Shown here in pieces: positions 1-7,547 of a DNA stretch of 24,206 bases (within the stretch, counting starts at the first letter, position 1; each line of letters starts with the position of its first letter). The position numbers and the translations under genes are program-made. The notes below the pieces were generated by a model. That model saw only the letters and a program-made list of their open reading frames with translations, did no database searches and was not told where the DNA came from. Origin of the DNA: Kapaibacterium sp038202665 (GTDB lineage: Bacteria > Bacteroidota > Ignavibacteria > Kapaibacteriales > Kapaibacteriaceae). The stretch spans positions 1-24,206 of the forward strand of contig JBBRES010000008.1 of the NCBI GenBank assembly GCA_038202665.1, read 5' to 3'.

Positions 1-2
1 TT

Positions 3-1088
3 AACATTCACTACAACAACGACGCAAACACCTACTCGTACAATACGTCAAAGTCTACCGCCACAGATGGTGCGTACTCTACGTTTACAACGGCACCTGG
101 TCAGACCACAAAGACACTGTGGGTGAACATCACAACTTCTACGAATGTGGCGTTCCAGGAATTGCAAACAGTATACTGGCGCGTTTCGCTCACGGATAAC
201 ATCGGTCGGTTTATCACACGGTATCAATTGGCGCAAACGTCCACAACACTGCAACTTGGACCAGAGACAACTCGTGGCACAGGTATTGCCGATGTTCAAA
301 GTCAGCTTACACCGAAGAATTTTGTCTGTCTGTACGATGTAGAAACGCCAACAGTCTCTACACGTCCGATCTCTACAGGCATCGTCCAAGATGATGGTAC
401 TGTTCTCACAGGCGCGTATTCATGGTATGCTGCACTTGATGGTTCATCAACGTCGTGGGCAACCATCATTCCTAACACGCTTCCGAACGGCGTTCGCCGT
501 ATTGAAGAGCGTGACTGGAGGACCGGCGCTATTGTCTACTTCCGTACCTCGACAAATGGTGTTTGGAATGGCGTGTCGACTGTTGGTGCTTCTGGCGGTT
601 CAACCTCTCCGATCTATCTACAAACACCTCGTATTACTGTTGCAACTCCTGTCTTGAACGACACGCTCTGTGGATTGAACATACAGCGTATCAATTTCAC
701 TGCACGCGGCACGAACAACGTATTGATTGAGTTTTCCTCGAATAACGGAACTAGTTGGATAACGGTTGCGACAGTGCCAGCAGCATCCGGTTTCTATAAC
801 TGGACAGTGATTCCTGTGGATTACACAAACAACGCCTTGATTCGCGTAACGGGTGTTGAACGCACAGATATCTCTGCAACATCGGGACGCTTTACGATTG
901 CATCGAAGATCGCCGTTGTTCAACAACCGGTGTCTTCTAACCTTTGCTTAGGTCAGGACTACGTGCTCATCACACTCACGAGCGGCTCTGTTCGACGCAT
1001 GCAGTGGATGAAGGACGGACGTGACATTCCAGGTGCCACAACTCCAATTCTGTCTATCAAAAATGCAGGTTGGGACGCGTCTGGTTAA
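3..1088 (+). CDS. Large secreted Ig-like repeat protein, 5'-partial upstream fragment, ended by an internal TAA
   Basis: The frame is open from the first complete codon at 3, so the gene begins outside the window; the GTG at 123 is internal. The visible 361 residues are Ser/Thr/Asn-rich and beta-type, with no catalytic motif. The last part opens an Ig-like domain (Cys near 948-950, then QWMKDG, then LSIKNAGWDASG). The reading frame stops at TAA 1086-1088 exactly where the next residues of the Ig F strand (YMC) should follow, and the same frame continues to 2531. This is therefore very probably the upstream part of one gene with the next entry. Surface or secreted adhesin/structural role is inferred from the Ig repeats and the downstream T9SS signal. 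Whether the stop is genuine or a sequence error cannot be decided here. Confidence 0.8.
   Translation, partial: NIHYNNDANTYSYNTSKSTATDGAYSTFTTAPGQTTKTLWVNITTSTNVAFQELQTVYWRVSLTDNIGRFITRYQLAQTSTTLQLGPETTRGTGIADVQSQLTPKNFVCLYDVETPTVSTRPISTGIVQDDGTVLTGAYSWYAALDGSSTSWATIIPNTLPNGVRRIEERDWRTGAIVYFRTSTNGVWNGVSTVGASGGSTSPIYLQTPRITVATPVLNDTLCGLNIQRINFTARGTNNVLIEFSSNNGTSWITVATVPAASGFYNWTVIPVDYTNNALIRVTGVERTDISATSGRFTIASKIAVVQQPVSSNLCLGQDYVLITLTSGSVRRMQWMKDGRDIPGATTPILSIKNAGWDASG
1086..1088 (+). other. In-frame TAA splitting the Ig-repeat gene
   Basis: Codons before and after the TAA are in the same frame and together rebuild an Ig F-strand motif: D-A-S-G-(stop)-Y-M-C. The following domains in the same protein read A-D-I-A-T-D-Y-N-C, A-R-Q-G-A-Y-Y-C and A-D-A-G-K-Y-W-V, so the stop occupies the variable x of G-x-Y-x-C. 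One base change from Lys, Glu, Gln, Ser, Leu or Tyr codons would produce it. TAA also ends other genes here (for example at 2529-2531 and 6542-6544), so codon reassignment is not a good explanation. Confidence 0.85.
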
Positions 1089-1091
1089 TAT

Positions 1092-2531
1092 ATGTGTCGT
1101 ATCGAGACGTATGGCACATGCGGCACGGTGTTCTCAAACGAAGCGGCGATTCGCGTGGCGCGACCAACGCAAGTGGTGGAGCAGCCACGCGTTGTGAATG
1201 TATCGATTGGACAGCGTGCTGAGCTCGTCATCACGATTGAGAACCCCAATGATGCCACCTTCCAATGGCGCCGCGGGATAAATCCGATTGTAGATAACGG
1301 AAACATCACGGGTTCGAGAAGCAGCATTCTCACGATCAACAATGTAACGGCTGCGGATATTGCGACTGACTACAATTGCGTTGTTGTGGGCGTTTGCGGA
1401 ACGGTGACCACGAAGGACATCCGTTTGCTCACGATTGGTGTGTATGCAGACATTCCACAGTCCACTGTGAATGCTTGTATTGGCCAAGATGCGATCATCC
1501 AGGGTCAAGTCTACAGCAATCCCGCGAGCGTTCCATTGGACATCCAATGGACGTTGAACGGCAGTGTGGTCATGGACGGAAACAAGTACGAAGGAACAAC
1601 AACTGGCGTCCTCAAGATCAAGAATGTGCTCCCAGCAGACCAGGGCGTCTATGTTCTGATGGCAAGCTTTACTGGCGATGTATCATCGATGAGTCAAGAC
1701 ACTGTAAGCGTCACGCTTGCTAGTGCACCGTCGATAAGCTCGCAACCAACAGCAATGGCTATTTGCCCAGGCACAACGCTTACGCTTTCGGTGACTGCGG
1801 TCGGGGCAGGGACGCTTTCCTATCAATGGTACGCTAACAACTCCCCTGTTTCAGGCCAAACATCGGCAACATTGTCAATCGCTGGTTTCACCGAAGCTCG
1901 CCAAGGCGCATACTACTGCGTAGTCTCTACCGCCTGTGGAACAGTTCAATCCAGCAGTGCTGCAGTTACCGCCAAGACCCGCACCACCGTTTCGTTGCAA
2001 CCGGTTGCAACCTTAGCGGTAAAGGCTAACGAGGCGCTGACGCTTTCAGCGCTCGGTGCAGGCGAAGGTACTGTGCAGTATCAGTGGTTCAAAGACGGAG
2101 TGGAGCTCACGGGTGAAGTTGCACCAGTGTACACCAAGACCGCTGTAGTAGCTGATGCGGGCAAGTATTGGGTACGCCTTCGTGCAGAGTGTGGCGACCA
2201 AATCTCAGACACATCCACAGTTACCGTTGCACCAGTTACTACTGGTGTGAATGAAGACGTGATGACCGGTGGCGCGACCGTTGAGCGTATCGTTCCAAAC
2301 CCTACCTTCTCCTCGGCATCGTTTAACGTCAACGTTATATCGCCAAGCCGCGTATCGATTGTCTTGACGAACACGGCCGGGATGGTCGTCGCAACTTTGG
2401 CCAATGGCGCCGTTATCGAAGGCTCGGTACACTTCGACATCGACGCTTCGTCACTAGCAACCGGAACGTATATGCTTGTAACGTCGATCGGAACTGATCG
2501 ACATGTACAGCAGCTCGTCATCATCAAGTAA
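1092..2531 (+). CDS. Ig-like repeat protein with C-terminal T9SS sorting domain (downstream part of the split gene)
   Basis: This 479-residue frame is in phase with the preceding fragment and starts at an internal ATG just 3 nt after the TAA. No Shine-Dalgarno-like sequence precedes it and the product would have no signal peptide, so independent translation is doubtful. After the tail of the interrupted domain come four Ig-like domains at about residues 30-116, 119-208, 211-295 and 296-385. Several carry a doublet C-x(5-7)-CGT (YNCVVVGVCGT, YYCVVSTACGT). Residues 397-479 are a type A T9SS sorting domain: VERIVPNPTF, then TNTAGMVV, LATGTYMLV and a final VQQLVIIK. Such domains direct outer-membrane export and surface attachment in Bacteroidota. 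As an intact gene it would be a cell-surface protein; with the stop it is likely a pseudogene or gene remnant. Confidence 0.8.
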   Translation: MCRIETYGTCGTVFSNEAAIRVARPTQVVEQPRVVNVSIGQRAELVITIENPNDATFQWRRGINPIVDNGNITGSRSSILTINNVTAADIATDYNCVVVGVCGTVTTKDIRLLTIGVYADIPQSTVNACIGQDAIIQGQVYSNPASVPLDIQWTLNGSVVMDGNKYEGTTTGVLKIKNVLPADQGVYVLMASFTGDVSSMSQDTVSVTLASAPSISSQPTAMAICPGTTLTLSVTAVGAGTLSYQWYANNSPVSGQTSATLSIAGFTEARQGAYYCVVSTACGTVQSSSAAVTAKTRTTVSLQPVATLAVKANEALTLSALGAGEGTVQYQWFKDGVELTGEVAPVYTKTAVVADAGKYWVRLRAECGDQISDTSTVTVAPVTTGVNEDVMTGGATVERIVPNPTFSSASFNVNVISPSRVSIVLTNTAGMVVATLANGAVIEGSVHFDIDASSLATGTYMLVTSIGTDRHVQQLVIIK

Positions 2532-2550
2532 CTTGCACTATCCGTGCCAA

Positions 2551-2583
2551 GGGGAGTATGCCACGGGCATGCTCCCCTTTTTT
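2551..2583 (+). terminator. Rho-independent terminator after the Ig-repeat gene
   Basis: A 12-bp stem, GGGGAGTATGCC (2551-2562) with GGCATGCTCCCC (2566-2577), has one T-G wobble and a 3-nt ACG loop. It is followed directly by six T residues (2578-2583). It lies 19 nt past the TAA at 2529-2531. The 86-base gap to the next gene holds this terminator and the next ribosome binding site, and no TAnnTTTG promoter box was seen in it. Confidence 0.9.
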
Positions 2584-2617
2584 ATAGAACGCCGGAACAC
2601 CGCTCACTGGAGTCTGC

Positions 2618-5600
2618 ATGATGCGAAATATCACGTCCCTCGCCGCCTTCATTGCACTAGCATGTTCAATGGTTGCCTTTGGGCAAGACATTGTTGTGAG
2701 TGAGTATCGAAATGATGCCAGCCCCACGTTGAATGAGTGGAACGAGATTGTCGTGGTCAAAGACAACATGAATATTGTTGGCTATATCGTGCACGACAAC
2801 AACACAGCACAAGATGCGAGACAGGGTGGTGTCCGATTCAAGGATCTTCCGATTTTTAGGAATGTTCGCGAAGGGACGATCATCGTTATCAATCATCGAG
2901 ATATGCCGGTGGGTGTGCCTACGGATGCCGACCCAAGCGATGGGTACATGGAATTCGCTGCAACGAATCAAACGTATTTCGACGCGGTCTTGTTCAGCGT
3001 TGGTACGTGGGATCTCAATGCATTTAATGTTGCGCAAGATGGAGATTTCATTGAAGTGCTACGTCCGGACTCCGTCCACGTGCATGGATTGGGTCATAGG
3101 TTTATCACCGGAGCGTACTACGATGCTTGTGCTGGACCGAAGGTCAACCATAAAGTAAGCACGCTCAATAATGGCAACTCTGTGTCGGTAGTTGGTAGAT
3201 CCATAGCGGCGTACGGTGCTGGCATAGGAACCGATTCAACAAGTATGAATCTAGACTTTGGCGGTGCCGCATCACGCGTTACCAAGGGCCTCCCGAACAA
3301 AATCGAGGCAGCGAAAGAAGGCGGCGGTCAAGTAAGTCGTAACCATTTGTTGTGGCGTGAATGGCGTGAACCGGAATGGAGTGGCACACCAAGTGTGTCT
3401 ATCGTTTTGCAAACACCAACAAAGCATGTGATCTCGTGGACATCGCTGGTGGACACGTATCCGCAAGACAGTCTCACGGGTGTGATGATCTTGCGTGATA
3501 CCACAGATTTTGTTGGGTTCAACAACGGCAACATTCTTGACGGAACGATCTATTCGGTGGGTCAACGCATTGGTACAAACGGTCCGCTTGTTATTGCACT
3601 ACAACCAAATGCTGCTGGCAATCAATACGCAGATTCGTTGAACATCGTATGTGGCGGTCAGTATTCGTATCGCGTTGTCGGATACCGGTACAAGCATGAT
3701 GTTCGACTCGGAACGATTACTCCGGAGTTGGCGCGAGGTCGCCAATACAACGAGGGCCAGGTTGCATCGAGTGCACGTATCACCAAGAGCCAGCCAACAA
3801 AGCCCGTGATCACGGCGTCGACGTTGCAGATATGTCCGGGTGATACAGTAGTCCTCTCGACCACGGCCGTTGCGGAATCGTATGAGTGGACATTGAATGG
3901 CCAGCCAATCCCATCGCCTGCACCCTTGCGCGTGGTTGTGAACGAAGCAGGTTCGTACAAACTCTCCATCAAAGCGAATGGTGGATGTACCGCAGAGTCT
4001 GATGTTCTCACGATTAGCTATTTGCCTGCGACAGTCATCAACGTTACGCCTTCAACACCGCAAAAGATCTGCGCTGGCGAATCTGTGACGATCACGGCTG
4101 ATCGCGATGCCCCTGCGTTTCAATGGCTTCGAGATGGCGTTACGATTGCAGGTGCGAATGGCAAGAGTTATGCGGCCACGCAAGCCGGTAGCTATCAAGT
4201 CCGCACGGCGTCAGCCACGGGCTGCCCAGCCGTTTCGCCGCTTGTTCGCGTGTTGGTCCGTGATGTTCGCGTCACTGCACTGCAACAGTCGCTCGACTTT
4301 GCTTCACTCGATGAGTGTGAGACAAGTAGAACACGCACTTTTGAAATGGTGAACAACGGTACCGAAACCGTGATCATGTCCTCTGCTTCATTTCCCGAGG
4401 GCTACACGCTGTCCGACCCTCCGCCCGGTTTTTCTCTTGCTCCAGGACAACAACAGATTGTTCGAGTCCGATTCACACCTACCAAGACCGGTGTGTCTGC
4501 AGGCAATGTTGTGTTCACCATTCAGCCATGCGATCAAAAGATCAGCGTTCGAGTGTTTGGCGTGAAGACGAAATCGTCGATCGCCGTAGACCGAGCAGGT
4601 GTTGACTTTGGAGCCTATGTTGCGTGCAGTGATGTCGCAACTATACGTGTTGATTCAACATTCACCATTACCAACAGTGGTTCGGTAGATGTGACAATCA
4701 AGGCACCTGCAGTCTCGCCACCTTTCTATTTGCTTACACAAGACTTCCCGGTTGTTCTTACCCCGTCTTCGAGGAAGTCCATCACGGTACAGTATCGACC
4801 GTTGGGCGTGTTTACGAATAGTGCCGTGATTCAGGAGATCGCCTTCCCCTTCTCGTCGTCTACATGCACGGACACACTCCGTTCTGGTCTTGTAGCCGCA
4901 ACGTTTCGACCAATCGTTTCCCTTTCTTCCTCTACAATGCAGCTTCCTCAGTTGCTGAGTTGCAAGAACACCTTCGACACAACCGTCACACTGCAGAATG
5001 CTGGCAACGTGAATGTGATCGTTCGATCAACAGATCCGAACGTCATCATGCCGGGTGGCCCTATTGCCGTGGCGGCAGGCACAACACAGGTGGTTCCCAT
5101 CACGATCACCACACCTACGGCTCCTGGAACGTTTACGATTAACGCTACCTTCATTGCAGACACATGTGCGCTCTCTCTCCCTTTTGTTATAAGCGGAGAG
5201 ACGATAGACACACGACCATCTCTATCCGCAACCACGGGTACACTGGGAAAAGTGTTTCGATGCGAGACTGATCCAACGCGCAGTGGAATATTTTCAATTG
5301 ATGTTGGAGCAGCGAAGTCCGGTCGTGCCACCATCCGTACCCTCACCATCAGCGACGCCATGTTCACGGTTAACGTCACACCCGGTACGGTGGTCCAAGG
5401 CACGCTGCCCTTCACTGTACGGTATGCGCCAACAGCAGACGGTTCACACTCGGCAACGATCACCATCACCATGGATCCCTGTGGCGATGTACTCACGCTT
5501 GATGTACAGGGTACAGCAGCAACGCCTACGCACTTCGTGAGTCCACTTGTTGTAAACATGGGAACCATTACGGTAGGTCAAACCGCAACACGCACGGCAA

Positions 5601-6544
5601 AACTCGTCAACACGGGCGCAGATCCGATTCGTGTGGAGCAGCCAGCCGGAGTGGTGGCGCCTTTCTCTGTCACCTCTACGCAACCGCCACTGCCGGCCAC
5701 GATAGCACCCGGTGATAGCGTCGTCTATACGCTTGCCTACGTCTATGCGGGAGCGCAACGTACAGATGTTGGTGAACTACGAAGTATCATTTCAGCACCT
5801 TGTACGGAAGCGGACACCATTACGCTTTCGGGCGTGACGTCGGCCCCAGGTGTGATCTCGGGTGTAACGGTATCGGTACCAACAAATCTTGTGGCAACAA
5901 GTGGTGAACTTGTTGATGTTCCTTTCCGCCTTTCCACCACAACAGATATCTCTTCTGCCAACGTGCGCGTTCTCGACGTGTACGTTCGCTACAATGCAAC
6001 GCTCCTACGTCCGCTTTCGATAACTGGTGGACCCACAACCACCGTAACAGGCACCATCCAAGAACCCGTGCTCGGCACTGCGCGATTCACACTCACTTCA
6101 ACAACGCCCATCGTTGCCGCCGATCCCCTCTTTGTGGTGAGAGCGCAGACGTACGTGGGAGATGCAACGTCAACGCCAATCATTGTCGACAGCGCCATCG
6201 CTTCTGGCATTCTCGCTGTTGGCGAACCTGGACTCTTAGTCCTTACGGGTTCGTGTGCATTTGAATCGTTGCAAGCAGGTGTTGGCGCTCGATCTTCTAT
6301 TCGTATTCGTGTGGTAGATTCCGAACATGCTGTTCTAGACATTACCACGATGACGGACGATCCCGTCTCTATCACGATGCGCAACACGAATGGCTCATTA
6401 ATGCTTGCACCTCGGACAGGACTGTACGCACCCGGTGTTCACAGCATCGACCTTCCGCTTGCGAACCTCGCAACGGGCCTCTACTACGTCACCATGGATC
6501 ACGGCCTGCACCATTCAACCGTGCCCGTCGTGATCTCTCGATAA
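2618..6544 (+). CDS. Multidomain secreted protein: lamin-tail, Ig, choice-of-anchor D repeats, cohesin-like, T9SS C-terminus
   Basis: 1308 residues. The ATG at 2618 (a second ATG follows) has GGAG 5 nt upstream, and residues 1-23 form a signal peptide ending SMVAFGQ. Residues 24-165 resemble a lamin tail domain (DIVVSEYRND, NEWNEIVVV), followed by a fibronectin-like stretch to about 385. Two Ig/PKD-like domains lie at 390-468 and 471-547. Five choice-of-anchor D/ASH-like repeats follow at about 552-647, 653-752, 763-855, 865-966 and 970-1075, with the pattern LDF-xx-C ... NxG ... FTP/YxP ... xPC. Residues 1077-1210 look cohesin-like (VDVPFRLSTTTD, VRYNATLLRP). The last 80 residues form a T9SS type A-like sorting domain (LATGLYYVTMDHG) that lacks the usual PNP motif. 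No enzyme motif is seen. A surface structural or adhesive role is inferred. Confidence 0.85.
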   Translation: MMRNITSLAAFIALACSMVAFGQDIVVSEYRNDASPTLNEWNEIVVVKDNMNIVGYIVHDNNTAQDARQGGVRFKDLPIFRNVREGTIIVINHRDMPVGVPTDADPSDGYMEFAATNQTYFDAVLFSVGTWDLNAFNVAQDGDFIEVLRPDSVHVHGLGHRFITGAYYDACAGPKVNHKVSTLNNGNSVSVVGRSIAAYGAGIGTDSTSMNLDFGGAASRVTKGLPNKIEAAKEGGGQVSRNHLLWREWREPEWSGTPSVSIVLQTPTKHVISWTSLVDTYPQDSLTGVMILRDTTDFVGFNNGNILDGTIYSVGQRIGTNGPLVIALQPNAAGNQYADSLNIVCGGQYSYRVVGYRYKHDVRLGTITPELARGRQYNEGQVASSARITKSQPTKPVITASTLQICPGDTVVLSTTAVAESYEWTLNGQPIPSPAPLRVVVNEAGSYKLSIKANGGCTAESDVLTISYLPATVINVTPSTPQKICAGESVTITADRDAPAFQWLRDGVTIAGANGKSYAATQAGSYQVRTASATGCPAVSPLVRVLVRDVRVTALQQSLDFASLDECETSRTRTFEMVNNGTETVIMSSASFPEGYTLSDPPPGFSLAPGQQQIVRVRFTPTKTGVSAGNVVFTIQPCDQKISVRVFGVKTKSSIAVDRAGVDFGAYVACSDVATIRVDSTFTITNSGSVDVTIKAPAVSPPFYLLTQDFPVVLTPSSRKSITVQYRPLGVFTNSAVIQEIAFPFSSSTCTDTLRSGLVAATFRPIVSLSSSTMQLPQLLSCKNTFDTTVTLQNAGNVNVIVRSTDPNVIMPGGPIAVAAGTTQVVPITITTPTAPGTFTINATFIADTCALSLPFVISGETIDTRPSLSATTGTLGKVFRCETDPTRSGIFSIDVGAAKSGRATIRTLTISDAMFTVNVTPGTVVQGTLPFTVRYAPTADGSHSATITITMDPCGDVLTLDVQGTAATPTHFVSPLVVNMGTITVGQTATRTAKLVNTGADPIRVEQPAGVVAPFSVTSTQPPLPATIAPGDSVVYTLAYVYAGAQRTDVGELRSIISAPCTEADTITLSGVTSAPGVISGVTVSVPTNLVATSGELVDVPFRLSTTTDISSANVRVLDVYVRYNATLLRPLSITGGPTTTVTGTIQEPVLGTARFTLTSTTPIVAADPLFVVRAQTYVGDATSTPIIVDSAIASGILAVGEPGLLVLTGSCAFESLQAGVGARSSIRIRVVDSEHAVLDITTMTDDPVSITMRNTNGSLMLAPRTGLYAPGVHSIDLPLANLATGLYYVTMDHGLHHSTVPVVISR

Positions 6545-6560
6545 TTCCAAAGGCATCAGT

Positions 6561-7547
6561 GTGAAAGTACTCATTACCGGGGCGACCGGATTTGTTGGAA
6601 GTCATGTTGCAGATGCAATGCTCCAGCGTGGCTATGCCGTGCGCTATGTAGCACGCGCAACAAGCAACCACCAGTGGATGAAAAACAAGCCCGCCGAATG
6701 TGTGGATGGTTCGTTGTTCGACGTAGACTCATTGAAATCTGCCGTCACCGATGTTGACATTGTCATCCATGTGGCAGGGCTCACGGCGGCAAGGAGCGAG
6801 GCGGAGTTCTTGAAGGGGAATCGAGATGCTACGGCCAATCTCCTGCAAGCGATTAAGTTGTTCAATCCTGGTATCCAGCGCTATGTACACGTCAGTTCAT
6901 TAGCGGTAAGCGGACCTTCTGCAGACGAGGCGCACCCCGTTACCGAAGACATGCCTATGCGTCCTATCACGGCGTATGGCAGAACGAAGAAAGCAGCAGA
7001 AGAAGTTGTGCATGCATCGATGAACGATATACCATCTACCATCATCCGCCCGCCCGCGGTCTATGGTCAGCGCGACTCCGCTATTCTTACGTTCTTTCAA
7101 ACCGTCAACCGCGGCCTCATGCCTCTCATCGGATTCGACGCAAAGAAACTTTCTCTCGTCCACGTGCGCGATCTAGCGCGGGGCATCGCCATGGCGGCGG
7201 AATCCCATCATGCGTTGGGACAAACGTATAACATCTCGAGCGACGAGTTCTATACGTGGCGCGACGTGAGCAAACGCACGGGCGAGCTGTTGGGCAAGAA
7301 GCGGTTGCTTCCAATCCGTCTGCCTCACTCCTTAGTTCTGGGTATCGCAGGAATCTCCGGACTCGTTGGAAAAATGGGATCAAAGGCCCCGGTACTTGAC
7401 TATGAAAAGGGGATCGATATGATCCAACGGTATTGGACGTGTAGTACGGCAAAGGCAAGAGCAGAACTTGGCTACCATCAGGAAGTCTCCCTCGAAGAAG
7501 GCATCAGAGAAACTGTGAATTGGTATCAGGACATGGGATGGCTCTGA
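6561..7547 (+). CDS. NAD(P)-dependent epimerase/dehydratase (extended SDR family)
   Basis: 328 residues, GTG start with AAAGG about 7 nt upstream and MKVLITGATGFVGSH immediately after it. The nucleotide-binding motif GATGFVG is at residues 7-13, and the catalytic pair Y139-xxx-K143 is in YGRTK. The text HVSSLAVSGP carries the usual catalytic Ser region, and IIRPPAVYGQRD is the family's typical substrate-side motif. Extended SDRs of this group act on nucleotide sugars, sterols or flavonoid-like substrates; the exact substrate cannot be read from the sequence. It starts 16 nt after the upstream stop and overlaps the following acylase gene by 10 nt, so the two are probably translated from one message. 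Confidence 0.9.
   Translation: MKVLITGATGFVGSHVADAMLQRGYAVRYVARATSNHQWMKNKPAECVDGSLFDVDSLKSAVTDVDIVIHVAGLTAARSEAEFLKGNRDATANLLQAIKLFNPGIQRYVHVSSLAVSGPSADEAHPVTEDMPMRPITAYGRTKKAAEEVVHASMNDIPSTIIRPPAVYGQRDSAILTFFQTVNRGLMPLIGFDAKKLSLVHVRDLARGIAMAAESHHALGQTYNISSDEFYTWRDVSKRTGELLGKKRLLPIRLPHSLVLGIAGISGLVGKMGSKAPVLDYEKGIDMIQRYWTCSTAKARAELGYHQEVSLEEGIRETVNWYQDMGWL

Noticed and set aside
1086..1088. Recoding of the in-frame stop as an amino acid (selenocysteine, pyrrolysine or reassigned code)
   Set aside because: The codon is TAA, not TGA or TAG, no SECIS-like structure was evident, and TAA ends several intact genes in the window.
2483..2502. 7-bp inverted repeat GTCGATC / GATCGAC near the end of the Ig-repeat gene
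   Set aside because: It lies inside the T9SS sorting domain coding sequence, before the stop, with no T run; the real terminator is at 2551-2583.
4948..5568. 206-residue open frame on the minus strand
   Set aside because: Antisense to the ASH repeats of a well-supported gene, with no recognisable motif or start signal; a shadow frame.
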